In this document: piece after piece, positions 22,178 to 33,494 of the stretch
Numbering within the stretch: the first letter of the stretch is position 1
How the letters are laid out: the number at the start of each line of letters is the position of its first letter
Source: Episyrphus balteatus
Lineage: Eukaryota; Arthropoda; Insecta; Diptera; Syrphidae
Direction of reading: 5' to 3'
DNA length: 64,000 nt
NCBI RefSeq assembly: GCF_945859705.1
Contig: NC_079134.1
Span: forward strand, 65,946,437-66,010,436
Notes under the pieces: model-generated
What the model saw: the letters and a program-made list of their open reading frames with translations, nothing else
Told to the model about the DNA's origin: nothing
Database searches by the model: none
Program-made: the position numbers and the translations under genes

Positions 22178-22950
22178 TTATGGATAAGGGCATCTATCCA
22201 TAGAAGAGAAGAGAGATTGGCCTGTAATTGGAGCACCTTTCTTAGGAATCGCCACAATTCTTGCATTTTTCCATTTCTGCGGGAAGTAGCAGTTGTTTAT
22301 GCAGTTGTTGAGGATGATAGCCAAGAAGATTATCACTGTTTGCGGGAGCCTCTTTATGATGAAGTTGGAGATGCCATCCGGTCCAGCTGATTTTTTCGTT
22401 TTGGACAGGTAAATTATTTCGGCAATCTCTTCTGGGGTACTCAGGTTTGGGCTGTCAGTAGGATCACTTGCAGGATTGGTGTCGCTGAATGTCACTTTAT
22501 CCGGGTTAGGTAGCAAAGTCCTTTGCAAGGATACCTCGACTTCCTCTAAAAAGTCGGTGTCTGCGGAAGGGTTCGGTTAGAAGTTACCTTCAAAGTGGGC
22601 TGCAAATGCTTCTGCTTTTTCCTGAGATGTTGTTGCTTCTCCATTGTTGGTGTTAACGACTTCCGGCAATGGTGACTTCTGTCCAACAATTCGGTTGATG
22701 TTCTTGAAGGCATCAGGCCCTGGATTATTGACTGCAGTCTCTTCTGGAACTGTGTGTTGTTATAGTGTTGAATGGAGTTACGGAGTATGATATAGTGCAC
22801 ATTCAGGTCCCGTTGGTGGATCCTTTGGAGGCGTTTCCTTAACCGTTGTATGTGGGCGTATAGGTTTTGCACCTGTTCTGGGAGATGTTGATAGCGGTCC
22901 TTTGATATCTTCGGCTGTTTTTGGTTGTCCACTGCGCTTGTGATTTCCAT
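22178..22950 (-). pseudogene. Jockey ORF2 linker and RT fingers
   Basis: The frames 22950-22546 and 22528-22178 carry the EN-RT linker (YAHIQRLRKRLQRIH, then PGPDAFKNIN-type sequence in another frame) and LSTPEEIAEIIYLSKTKKSA, GPDGISNFIIKRLP and YFPQKWKNARIVAIPKKG. The reading then breaks at APITGQSLFSSMDR: the FRPISLL block is replaced by an apparent jump to the SLFSSM-containing segment. One frameshift lies near 22540. Confidence 0.75.
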
Positions 22951-23061
22951 TTCTAGGGAGTCAATAGCTGCATCAATTTCAGTATTCTCAAGGTTCTTAT
23001 TGTGTCGAGGGAGCGTGATGGTTTGTTCGACGTCTCTCTGCAGCCGGTCTACGTCAAGACT

Positions 23062-23811
23062 TCAGTAGTTAATGAAGTATGTCGATGGTTGTGCTGCTAG
23101 GGAGATGGGTTGGTGAAGCTGGATAATAAGCTGAACAGCTTCATGGTCCGAGTCACTGGGTACTGTTAAACAGTTGAAGTTGCTGTAGGCTGGTTCGATG
23201 TGGATGATGTTTGATGTTGCGAGAAAGAAGTCTAGCATTAATGGCGTTCTCGGGTAGGTTGGTTTTGGTTGGGAGACTATTACTAGCGAGTGTAGAGAAT
23301 TGTTGACATCCAGCCAACCAGCTATCGCCTTGCCTCCGATGCTTATAGTTGTATCCATCCAAAGGTGATGTTTCGCATTAAAATCACCGCCAATGAGTCC
23401 ATAAGTGCTTCTTGACAGGATGCCATTGAGGGTTTGCAGATCTTTTTGGATGTTTCTGACGGTGGAACTGCACTTAAAGTATACGCTGATAACCGTCAAA
23501 GTTTCATCTCTCCCTACGTTTAAGATGATGGCAGTGGCTTCACTGGTGAGGAGGCCGGTGATGATGGTTTCGCTTGTGATCAGTTTCTTCTTGACAAATA
23601 TTGCGGTCCCTTTATGGTTCTCCGATTTATCCTGACGATAGGTGTTAAATCCACGGCTATCGATATTGTTTTTCCTTGTCACGTTGGTTTCGCTAATTAG
23701 GGCAATGTCTGGATTGTGGTTCTTCATGAACAAGTGAAATGATGTCCTCTTTTCCAGGCTGTACAATGAATTGACATTGTACGTCAGTATGCGGAGCTTC
23801 TTTAATTGCAT
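23062..23811 (-). pseudogene. Jockey ORF2 AP-type endonuclease
   Basis: A 250-residue frame begins MQLKKLRILTYNVNSLYSLE. Catalytic blocks are intact: LISETNV near residue 38, TAIFVKKKL, ISVYFKCS, LIGGDFNAKHHLW near 140-152, LMLDFFLATS, and VPSDSDHEAVQL with the SDH triad near 220. The start overlaps the end of ORF1 by 10 bp, as is common between Jockey ORFs. The frame is lost after FINY, so the downstream RT lies in another frame. Confidence 0.87.
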
Positions 23812-24482
23812 AACGTAAAAATCAAGGTAGCTAAGGCCGCGGACTTATTTCCCTCACTCAGTTGCCGATTATTTGGGGGAACGGCGGAACGGGCCTTCTG
23901 CATCACAGTGATAAGATTATCCCCAAAGAGGCGCTCAACCTCATTTTTGAAGTTCATCGATGGTGGTGTTGATGTTGGGCCTGGTCTTGTTGGTCCTGTC
24001 TTGACAGGGATGGTTTTAGCTGGGGTCCTTGTTTGCTGTTGTTGTGGCTGCTGCTGGATCTGGTTCTTGGTGCTTGTTGGTTTTGGTGTTGTTGTTGCTG
24101 TCGTAGGTTTAACTCCTCGTGCTTTTTGGGCCATTGATGCATAACTGATTGCTGGGCGGGTCAGCGCATAGGCTGATTTTGCAGTAAACTCTTGATGAGC
24201 CTTTTTTTCCGCCTTCATGGTGTTTCTCTTTGTGAGCTTAGCTTTTAGTGTTGGGCATCCCTTAAAGCTGGCTGGATGTCGTTCCTTTTGGCAATTGGCG
24301 CACCAAACGTCCAAACCGGTGTTCTCTTTCCTTTTGCACTGGCCTGGCTCATGTTCCTCCTTGCATTTGACGCACACGTACTGGCGCACGCAGTTGGTGG
24401 CAGTGTGGCCAAAGCGTTGGCAGTTGCGGCACTGCACGATGTCGTTCGACCTTAACCGCTCCCAATAAACCCTGTGGTTCAT
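23802..24482 (-). pseudogene. Jockey ORF1 (gag-like), zinc-knuckle half
   Basis: The 226-residue frame has three zinc knuckles. CRNCQRFGHTATNC (C18, C21, H26, C31) and CVKCKEEHEPGQC (C37, C40, H44, C49) are followed by WCANCQKERHPASFKGC. Such triple knuckles define the gag-like protein of Jockey-clade elements, which packages the RNA and carries it to the nucleus. A Gln/Thr/Pro-rich low-complexity stretch (ATTTPKPTSTKNQIQQQPQQ) follows, then EVERLFGDNLITVMQKA. The upstream half continues at 24955-24485, separated by a small shift near 24483. Confidence 0.87.
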
Positions 24483-24484
24483 TA

Positions 24485-25344
24485 TCAGGGTCTTGGAGAA
24501 GACTTCAGCGATGTCACAGTTCTTGTTGAGTTCGACAATAAAGTTATATACTGCTTTGCTTGCGCCCTTTTCGATTTAAATTCCGTGACTTTTATTACTG
24601 GGAGACCCTCAATCCTCAGTTCGTCCTCCACTTCGATGGCTGCCAGAGTGAAATGGAGTCCTTTCAGCAGTAGCAGGTTTTTACGGTTTTCTCGGGGCGT
24701 AACTGTGTTGAATTGAATCTTCCTAGCCTTTAGGAAGTTCTTAACATCTTCAAATGATTGGCGGTTTCCTAAAGAGATGATTGTCGTCTTAGTGTTTCGG
24801 TTTTTGAAGGTCACGTTCATCTTTTTTCCGTTGCAGAATCGCCTGGTTTCTGCAATGTTGCCGGAAAAGCAGAAGATTGGTGGCATTCCTGTTGTCTTGT
24901 TGCTTGATGTTTGGATGGGTTGAGTTGGTGATGATAGCCGTCGGGTGTTGCCCACTCGTTTGGGTTGCAGTTTTTGGTCCTAGCTGGCTTCCTGCTTGTG
25001 GTGGGGCAATTGTTGGTGACTCCGTTGGTGATGATGGCTTGTTGTCTATAATTTTTGTTGATTTTTTAGTTCCCTTAAGCTTCCGTCCTCGGAACTAGAA
25101 GCAGAGTCACTGATGTCCGCTTTATCACTGACAATAACTTCCTCGCTGGCAGGGTGGTCTTCGTTGGCTGGCTTTTTATTACTTTCGTCGTTTGGCTGTA
25201 TTCAGGTCCCAGGTCATTAATGATTTTTTGGAGGAGTTCCTCCAGTGCAATAAATGCGGTTTCCGGATTGAAACTGCAAACGATGTTGATGATGATGCTG
25301 TAGATGTTCCTGTTCCTCGATTCTGATCCTGCCCTGCAAACCAA
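24485..25344 (-). pseudogene. Jockey ORF1, N-terminal half
   Basis: Frames 25344-25075 and 24955-24485 belong together. The first has AFIALEELLQKIINDLGPEY. The second has TGMPPIFCFS, a GNRQSFEDVKNFLKARKIQF stretch resembling the pre-knuckle domain of Jockey gag, NTVTPRENRKNLLLLKGLHF and VIKVTEFKSKRAQAKQY. A shift around 25070 and another near 24960 break the frame. The start of translation is not certain. Confidence 0.68.
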
Positions 25345-25623
25345 ACCTCAGTAGTTTAGGGGAAAATACAACCACCAACAAAGTCTATTTTGAGGATGTA
25401 TGTGTTTGCTTATTTACCAAAATCTCTCCCCTCAAAAAATAGTAGTTTTGCTTCTCCTGAAAAAATAAACTCTTCTTTGGTAAATGGGAGGAAAAGAGCG
25501 CGATGTATGCAATGCAGAAAGTTTTGTCTCTTTTGTAATGGCGACTCGCGTTTCATTTGACTTTTCCTGCATTATATATTTTCTAGTGAAACCAGTTAAA
25601 CCTTGATAGCCACAGCAACATAC

Positions 25624-26134
25624 CGTCGCCCTAGTATTGGACTGCCGTATAGGCCAAATTGCATTTTTTGAACTAGGTATGCCGTCGTATGTTTTCGAAG
25701 TTGCTCTTTTCAAATCAGCTATCCGTTTTTTTCTATATTTTTTCGTTGCCGAGATATTCACTATTGTTTTGACAAAAACAAGAAATTTTGGCATATACGT
25801 CAAATTTTTCATGCAATGCAAGAAAATTTTGAGAATTGTTTTGGCGTACGTTATGTTTTTCTTTGACGTACGTGTATATGAATAAAAGAAACTTCTGATT
25901 TTCATGGCGTATACGGCAAACTCATTTTGGACAAAAATTTAAATATTTTGAAAACAAAACGAATTGCAGATGTCCAATAGCATGTATATAAAAGACACAT
26001 TTTAATTATATATCATACTAAAATATCAAAAAATACCAGCGGTTAGTTCTTTCGCAATTATCTTCCGAACATTTAAATGCAATTTCCCAAAAATGTAAAA
26101 ATGGCGTATACGGAACTTCAATACTAGGGCGACG
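25624..26134. mobile_element. 511-bp TIR element with 4-bp TSD ATAC
   Basis: The ends read CGTCGCCCTAGTATTG and CAATACTAGGGCGACG, and similarity continues through CCGTATA. ATAC flanks both sides (25620-25623 and 26135-26138). The interior holds several GGCGTATACGG/ACGTA-type motifs and no coding potential. The superfamily is unassigned. Confidence 0.82.
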
Positions 26135-26138
26135 ATAC

Positions 26139-26629
26139 TAGTTAAGCAAACAAAAATTTTCTGTGCTCCATTTGGAGAATAAAAATGAAAAAAAAAACAA
26201 TTTAATTTCAAAAAAAAATAATCTTCTCAGTGTTATTACTGAAAACTATTTTCTCTAAACAATCTACCACACACATTCTTCGGCACGCCACAAAAATTGA
26301 TTTCCACCATCAAAATGCGTTGTTAATTATTTTCTGTTTACTCGGAAAAGGTTGACACCACTTCACAGCTTTAGCCTTGTGCATTTATAAAAAAAAATCA
26401 AAAAAAAGATACAAAAACCACCACCAAAGAGCAGAGTATTTTTTTCTTTTTCACTCTTCTCAACTGGCCAGGCCACAGACGCGCGCCCAGGGATCTTTTT
26501 TTATTTATGTATTTTGTTTTCAAGAAAAAAACTATTTTCTGTTTTTCCAATAAATATAATGGTTGTTTAAAAGAATTGTTTGTTTGTTTTGAAAATTTTT
26601 TTTATTTTCAGATGAAATTAAACAATGGA
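26139..26629. other. AT-rich stretch without a recognisable gene
   Basis: No ORF, repeat pair or motif stands out between the ATAC element and the fold-back. Position suggests it is LINE-C sequence or an older insertion, but no LINE motif could be read. Confidence 0.4.
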
Positions 26630-28290
26630 TTTTACCAGTCCGGATATAAACCGGTAAAATAGTACTCCTTATAAGTACTTTTAGAGAACAAAGGAGACTG
26701 GGCACTTTTGTATGGGACGTGGCCCATCGGTGTAACACATTATGACATACATCAAATGAAAGGTCTCGATGAGTGTATTGTTTTTTAGTATGGGCAAAAG
26801 TCTGTATCTCGTGCAGGGAAAGTGCAGTGATGCATTTTATGTTCAAAAATATGTGTAATAAAATTCAGAAAAGTATACATTTTGACTAGATGCTCGATTA
26901 AATTGTTTCAAAAACATTACATAACTGTGTTGGAAGTTCAATTGGGCTATTCCATCACCAGTTTTCACCCATGACGCAATGCATTTTTCGGTTTTTAAAC
27001 ACTTTTGTATGGGACGTGGATCATTGGTGTAACACATTGAGACACACATTAGGTGAAAGATCTCAATGAGTGTGTTATTTTTTTGTATGGACAAAAGATT
27101 CTATCTCGTGCAGGGAAAGTGCAGTGGTGCATTTTATGCTCAAAAATAAATGTAACACATTGAGACTTACATCAAATAAAAGGTACTGATGAGCGCATTA
27201 TTTCTTTGAATGGACACAAAACTCTTTCTCGTGGAAGGTGGAAAGATGCATTTTATGTTCAAAAATGTATTACAGCTTATTTTACATGTTTGTGTTTTTA
27301 GAACAAAAGAAGGTATGGTTTGGAGTTTAAATTCACTCCAAAATTTTATTAGTAATATAACTTAAAGTTTGATTTGCATTTTTGAAAAATTAGTCACAAC
27401 CATCGTATATTTAAATTACTTTCAAACCAACAAGGTAGTTTCGCACACGACTTCAAAGTACAGAAAATCATATACCAACTCAAACATTTTTTGGTATTGC
27501 ATTTCATAAATCCATAAAAACAGATAAATGCATTTTTTTTTTAAATTAGAGCAGTTGATGGATTAGTCCAACAAAACAAAGTTATTATAATGTTTTTGAA
27601 TCAAGTCAATCGAGCATCTAGTCAAAATGTATGCTTTTCTGAGCTTTATTACATACATTTTTAAACATAAAATGCATCACTGCAGACTTTTGGCCATATA
27701 AAAATATAACAAACTAATCGAGACCTTTCATTTGAAGTATGTATCAATGTGTTACACAAATGAGGCACGTCCCATACAAAAGTGTTTTAAAAACCGAAAA
27801 ATGCATTGCTTCATGGGTGAAAACTGGTGATGGAATAGCCCAATTGATCTCAGAACACAGTTATGTAATTTTTTTGAACCAAGTTAATCGAGCCTCTAGT
27901 CAAAATGTATACTTTTCTGAATTTTATTACATACATTTTTAGACATAAAATGCATCACTGCACTTTCCCTGCACGAGATACAGACTTGTGCCCATACAAA
28001 AAAATAGTACACTCATTGAGACCTTTCATTTGATGTATGTCTCAATGTGTTACACCAATGGGCCAAAATGCCCACTCTCCTTTCAGTGGTTTTTCTGTAG
28101 TTAAAGTACTCGTAAATATACATCAGAAGCACATCTTGCATGCAAGAAAGAGAAAGCTGCTTCACGTATTCTTATATACAGAAAGTATATAACTGAGTTT
28201 TTTCCCAAGCTCCTATCTTTTTTCAGTGGAAAAGAAGTACTTCGTTTACGTACATATTTCACCGGTTTTCTGGAGTTCTACGTTTGCTGG
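26630..28290. repeat. Fold-back element, arms about 450-600 bp
   Basis: The left half (CCAGTCCGG, AAACCGGTAAAATA, TTTGTATGGGACGTGG, TGTAACACATT, GTGCAGGGAAAGTGCAGTG) recurs inverted in the right half (GGGACGTGCC at about 27765, CACTGCACTTTCCCTGCAC at about 27957, ATTTCACCGGTTT at about 28256). The block GTGTAACACATTGAGAC followed by TTTTATG is repeated three times in the left arm (near 26733, 27028, 27150). Frames of 83 and 67 residues at 26843-27094 and 27739-27942 are the same repeat read from both arms, not genes. Confidence 0.78.
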
Positions 28291-28313
28291 GTGGTTGTCT
28301 CCTCAATTTTAAT

Positions 28314-28385
28314 GTATATTACCAAAATGTTTGTGCAGTAAGAAGGGATTGTATTCCACTCTCTAATGGGAACCTAGTACACACT
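28314..28385 (+). pseudogene. LINE-C endonuclease N-terminal scrap
   Basis: The plus strand reads NVYYQNVCAVRRDCIP, resembling the YYQNVRGLR start of CR1/Jockey endonucleases. It is cut after about 24 residues by the fold-back family insertion at 28386. The domain appears to resume near 29765 at TWLNENHLTLELF. Confidence 0.5.
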
Positions 28386-29762
28386 CAAAAAAATTAAAAG
28401 AGAATTTATTTCCAACAACGATTTAATAACGAAAAACGAAAGTAATTAAATAAGGGTGATTGTTCGAAAAAGTACTTTTTAGTAAAAAAAACGCGCAAGG
28501 GCATGAGTCCCGATTTTTCGGAATTTATGTCCCACTTTACTAGAATCCAATTCAGGACTTAGGTATGTCAATCACTACTGAGACATAAGTCCCAAAAAAA
28601 ACAATTTCTTCACTCATTTCCCACATGAACTTTTTTTTTTATTTTTGCGTATAAGTACCTGAAGAGACAAGTTAATATGACCACTGCTGATGAAATAGTA
28701 GAACTGAAATAGTAGAACCGGTCTTGATTCATTTTTGTCGGTAGTACCTAGTCCAATGCAAAGCACAATTAAAAGATGTTGAAAAACAAAAAAGAAGTTG
28801 GCAAACTTAATGGTTAGTCGAAATAGCATCGTGACAAAATAATAAATCATGGAAAGTGAAAGTCTTTTCGAAAATATTTTTGATATGTATTCTTTTTGAG
28901 TTAATAACAGGGTGAAGTGAAAAAACTTTTGCTCACATGAGAATCTTTTTAATTTGTACAACCCAAACGCGAAGCGAAAAAAATTTTTGCCCTGGGGAGA
29001 ATCAATTTTGAGGTGTGAAAATAAAAATTCGCGCGAATTTTCATTTTCACACCTAAAAATTGATTCTCCCCTGGGCAAAAATTTTTTCCGCTTCGCGCTT
29101 GGGTTGTACAAACTAAATAGATTCTCATGTTAGCAAATGTTTTTCCGCTTCCCGTTTGCCAAATTATAACACTTCACTAACATACAAACATTTGCGTCTG
29201 CCTGGCGATCTAACATTACCTAAACAGAGAAACGAACTAGCGTTAGCGGCCATTGTTGGCGTCTTTTTAACTAACTGAAACCTTGCCTGGGTCGCTTCAT
29301 GGGTTCTCAGTATTTTCAATCCCTTTTAGGGTTCTCTGTCCCGCTCACGTAACTTCGTTGCTCCGCTAAGGGTATGTAAAGTCGCCAGCCAATAACAACA
29401 CTTTTTTAACTAAACTGTGCCTTGTCCCGTGGATATTAATTCCAAATTAAATGGAACTAAGATCCAATTGGGTTAGTTCCGTGGGTGTTACACTTTTTTC
29501 AGTTTCTTGAAAACTGGATCTCGAAATGAAAAAATCAAATTAAAAACTCGCGACTCTTTTTCTTCTTATTTAACTTCTTCTTGGTGAAATGGGAATTAAG
29601 TTAACATTCAGAGGGAACGAAAACCACACGTTTTTTTTTTCGGAATTAGATTCCCACCTAGCATGGGAACTTACTCCACTTTACTAAAGTGGGTTTCGTT
29701 CCCACTGAGTGGTAACTAACTACCTCAGTGGACTTAGTTCCCGTGGACTTAGTTCCCCGCAC
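28386..29762. repeat. Family-E fold-back copy with central AATTCGCGCGAATT
   Basis: The centre (about 28915-29150) is a hairpin in which TTGATTCTCCC, TTTTCACACC and the CGCTTCGCG motif occur in both orientations around ATTCGCGCGAATT at 29028-29040. The outer parts hold short palindromes such as CCACTTTACTAAAGTGG and repeated GTGGACTTAGTTCC or GACATAAGTCCC motifs. The same hairpin half and motif types appear at 56927-57372 and 60852-61297. It interrupts the LINE-C endonuclease. The 165-residue minus frame at 28614-29111 is made from the hairpin and is not a gene. Confidence 0.65.
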
Positions 29763-29764
29763 CA

Positions 29765-31010
29765 ACATGGCTTAATGAAAACCACTTAACTTTAGAGTTA
29801 TTTAGCAGTCAACAATTTAATGTTTTTCGAAAAGATAGATGTTCTTTAAAAACTGGTCTTGAACGAGGTGGTGGTGTTATTATTGCTGTAAAAAGCATCT
29901 ATGTTTGTAATCAATTAGAGCTAGTTTCTGATAATAAGGAATTAAATATAGATGTTGATCAGATTATTATAACGATTTCTTTTCAAAAAAAATCACAATC
30001 TATATATAAGTGCAAGCTATATTCGACCTGGCAGTTCAATAGATATGTATCATTTGCATTTTATTTTAGACTTAGTATTTGTGGACACGGATTTCGAAGC
30101 CTATGTCGTTAAAAATTACACGGTGTTACAAAAATGAGGTTTTAAATAAAATATACGTGGGCGGATTACGAAACGGTATTTAAAAAGTCCTTAACACCCC
30201 TAAAATCTGCAGTCAGGGGCGAAAAACGGATTTTTTGACCTTCACCCATTGAACATGAAAATCGGTTAAACCACCTAGAATTTATAAGCTGTCAAAGTTC
30301 AAAAATTCCATTTTGTTCGTCATTTATCCAACTTCGACATCAAATTAAAGTATATACTTTCACAACAACATGCTGTTTCAAAAATATATTGTAAAATAAT
30401 ATTTATTTCCAAATCAAACGAGGTATTTTTTATGAAAATCACTCCAAAATTGGCTTAGAAAAAAAATACGAATTCAACCTAGATAAAGAAATTCGAACTT
30501 TTCGGTATAGAACAAAAATGTTGTTTTGGCACGTAGTGCCAAGGATTTGATACAGGATTTTTGTAGAGGAGTTCAATATAAACAATTTTTCTTTGAAAGG
30601 GGGGTCTATCTCCCCCCATTTAGGTGGGAGGGGCAGTTTTCTAAAAAAAAATTATCAAAAAAAAATATTTTTAAAAAAGAAAAATCTGATAAAATAATTT
30701 TTCAATTTTCTCAAAAACTAGAAGACATAGAAACATAACTCCAGATTTTGGGGGTGTTAGGGACTTTTTAAATACCGTTTCGTAATCAGTGCAACTAGCT
30801 CTACAAAACGTGATAGGTCTCCGCCCGCGTATATTTTGAGTGTTACACCGTGTTATTTTCCTGGCGTACAAAATTCAATTCATCACATATGTCTTATTAT
30901 CGATTGCAGGTTTCTATCATTTATTAAAGAACCAATGAAATCGTCTGATTTCACTTATAACTATAACCGTGCAAATTTTGATGCTAAAGTCGATACAATG
31001 GGTACCCATT
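29765..31010 (+). pseudogene. LINE-C AP-type endonuclease, split by a MITE
   Basis: It reads TWLNENHLTLELFSSQQF, GLERGGGVIIAVKS and a broken IRPGSSIDMYHLHF (frameshift near 30000-30040), then DTDFEAYVVKNY. After removal of the MITE 30119-30852 and one TTA it continues directly as FPGVQNSIHHICLIIDC and MKSSDFTYNYNRANF. The GDFN block is missing and several shifts occur. Confidence 0.7.
30119..30852. mobile_element. 734-bp TIR element, CACGGTGTTACA ends, TSD TTA
   Basis: CACGGTGTTACA at the left and TGTTACACCGTG at the right are perfect inverted repeats, and weaker similarity extends about 70 bp (ATATACGTGGGCGGA; CGAAACGGTATTTAAAAAGTC). TTA flanks both ends (30116-30118 and 30853-30855). CAC-starting ends with a 3-bp duplication suggest a CACTA-like element, by inference. 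Removal with one TTA restores the LINE-C frame. Confidence 0.87.
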
Positions 31011-31259
31011 TTTGAGAATCTGAGTTTAAGTCAAGTATTTGATAAATTTTGAACTCACTTGAAGCTGCTTTTGATTTATTCATTCCAAAAAAAAACAATA
31101 ATGTCATATTCGAAACCACCTTGGTTTAATAGAAGGCTAATAAATCTTAAAGGAAAAATAAAGCTTTCAAAAAATACAAACTTGATAAAAATAATGTTGC
31201 TTATCGACAGAATTATTTAAAATGCAATGTAAAATTTAACTGTCTGAACAATTTTTTGT

Positions 31260-32978
31260 TCAACAGCAATATTTTAGAAATAGAAACTTAAGTCAAAAAG
31301 ATAGTAAGCAGTTTTGGAAATACATAAATTCAAAAAGGAAATCAGTTGGTCTTCCTAATTGTATGCAGTATTCTCGGAATATATCTAGTGAAACGAGTGT
31401 TATATGTGACTTGTTTGTCGATTACTTTAGCTCTGTTTACTCAAACTAATCTTTTACAAAGTTTCCTGATTTCTCTCCTGTTGAAGTTGTGGATATATCA
31501 AGCATAAGTTTGGATGTTTCTGATATCTTTGAAGCCTTAAATAAGCTTGTCATTAATAAAGGTGGTGGTCCCATTGCATTAAATAAATGTGCCGATTCCT
31601 TAGCTCTACGTCTTTTTTTGATATTCAGCAAATCACTTAATATCGGTGAGTTGTTAGACACTAAGAAGATTTCTTATATAACTCCGGTACATAAATCAGG
31701 ATCAAAGCAAGATGTGATAAATTATAGACTAATTTGCAAGCTTTCGGTGATTCCAAAAATGTTAGTATGTAACAAATTAAATTTCATGATTAAAAATATA
31801 ATATCTGAATCACAACATGGATTTCTTAAGGGTCGATCGACCGCTACAAATCTTGCTATGTTGTCCGACTCCGTCATAAATGGTTTTAGTGATGGTTCGC
31901 AGACGGACATTATTTTCACTAATTTTGCTAAGTCTTTTGATAAAGTTAACCATGAAATCCTGATTTTTAAGCTTTCTAGGCAAGGATTTCATTCTAGCTT
32001 TATCAAATGGATTTGTGTAACCGAACTCAGTTTGTAAAAATTGGATCCTTAAGATCAAAGAAAATAACAGTTACCTCAGGTGTTCCACAAGGAAGCCATA
32101 TAGGTCCATTGTTTTTTATTCTTTTTATTAATGATATCCCTTCCAACTTCAGATTTTCTAAATATTTTATGTATGCTGATGATCTTAAAATCTTTCGATC
32201 AATTGAATCAACCAATCATTGTCTTCTTTTTCAGCAAGACCTTAATAGTTTTGTAAATTGGTGCAGTGAGAATCAATTGCTTTTAAATGTTAAAAAACTG
32301 CCACAGAAAACTGAATCCAATAGTTTTTGAGTACAATATCAACTTTGTCATATAAGAAAGGGTAACGGTCAAAAAAGATTTGGGTGTGTTTTTGGACGTA
32401 CGTTTTTCATTCGCCGATCATATTGACTACATAGTTAATAAAGCTAATAGAATGCTTCGAAGAAATACTCTTGATTTTTCAGACCCATTCACGATACAAA
32501 CTCTTTATATCTCACTAGTAAGATCGATATTAGAATACTGTTGTGTAGTTTGGAATCCCTACTATGAAACCCATTCTTTAAGGATTGAGAGAGTCCAACG
32601 AAGACTTACAAATTTATTGTTCTTTAAATTGATCTGGAATATTGAAACACCATCATATTCAACAAGGTGCTTGCTTTCAATGTTCAAACGCTTGATTTAA
32701 GAAGAAAATATTTTTGCATAATGTTTATCAAAGATTTAATCAACTTTCATTCAAATTGTCCTCAGTTGTTGGAGCGTATAAATTTCTATTTTCTATCTAG
32801 AAATCTCCAAATTAACTTTCATTTTCGTGAAAATTTTTACAGAACTAACTATGGTAGAAACGAACCTCTTGCACGTTGTATAAGAGAAACAAACCTTGCA
32901 ATTGATTACATTGACATTTTTGGAAACAGGGAATGGTTCAAAAAGAATTTGATGATGGTCTTACCATATTATCAATAA
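31260..32978 (+). pseudogene. LINE-C reverse transcriptase, frame-broken
   Basis: Successive plus frames carry SVGLPNCMQYSRN (from 31341), ISYITPVHKSGSKQDVINYR, ISESQHGFLKGRSTATNL, IIFTNFAKSFDKVNHEIL (Asp of FxxxD present), then after a stop near 32037 VTSGVPQGSHIGPLFFILFI, MYADDLKIFRS with intact YADD, GVFLDVRFSFADHI, LVRSILEYCCVVW and a C-terminal LDLRRKYFCIMFI end. At least four stops or shifts break the protein. The segment 31302-33057 is repeated in inverse at 33696-35451 with the same lesions. Confidence 0.85.
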
Positions 32979-33494
32979 TTTTCTTAAATTGATGTTAATA
33001 TTTAATGTTATTTATCTGCCCCACCTCTGTTTTCTAATAATTGTATGTATTTGCATTTTTAAATTTTAAATTATATTTATATTATCATTATTAACTTATA
33101 TTATTTAATATTATTTACATTAATTTGTTAAAAATTAGTCTATAAGAGAAGTTGCTCTGCTTGATTAAATAAATAAATCAAAAACAAATAATAAAAACCC
33201 AGTTATATTCCTCGGATGATGACAAAAAACTGATAGAACTTCTTGAAATGTGCCTTACATCTGGATATTTTCTATACAGGGTGATTCAGGAGTAATGTGC
33301 CAAAAAACTAGAGCGTGTAGGTTAGGTCGAGACAAGAAAAAAATCGTATGGAAGGGGGGGTCTGTTCCCCTTCGTTTAGCGGGGAGGGGCAGTTAAAAAA
33401 AAATTGACTTAATTTGGAAAAAAAATTATTAAAAACACCGGCACACAAAAAAAAAAGTGTCATGTACCAGGAACCAGACATATCTTTCTTTATG

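Larger units (their letters stand above)
20968..25350 (-). mobile_element. Jockey-clade LINE, internally deleted
   Basis: On the minus strand: gag-like ORF1 (25344-23802) with zinc knuckles, endonuclease (23811-23062), linker and partial RT (22950-22178), thumb and C-terminus (22266-21235), 3' UTR and a tail that reads as CAATTCAATTCAATT on the plus strand at 20971. The GC content is clearly higher than in neighbouring DNA. The RT palm, including the catalytic aspartates, is missing. The 5' limit near 25350 is approximate and no TSD was found. Confidence 0.85.
19880..33180 (+). mobile_element. LINE-C: CR1/Jockey-type element broken over 13 kb
   Basis: The element is on the plus strand. ORF1 lies at about 19900-20952, the start of ORF2 endonuclease at 28314-28385, more endonuclease at 29765-30118 and 30853-31010, reverse transcriptase at about 31260-32978, and a 3' end with an AAATAAATAAATC tail at 33167-33180. 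The gaps are filled by an RTE-like fragment (20222-20496), a Jockey element (20968-25350), a TIR element (25624-26134), a fold-back (about 26630-28290), a further fold-back family (28386-29762) and a MITE (30119-30852). That these pieces are one element is inferred from order, strand and motif continuity. Confidence 0.65.

Noticed and set aside
23954..24144. Gln/His-rich 62- and 112-residue frames
   Set aside because: They are shadows of the low-complexity Thr/Gln/Pro region of the Jockey ORF1 in other frames.
28614..29111. 165-residue minus-strand frame
   Set aside because: It is generated by the family-E hairpin. The sequence before and after the centre is the same word read in inverse, and no domain is present.
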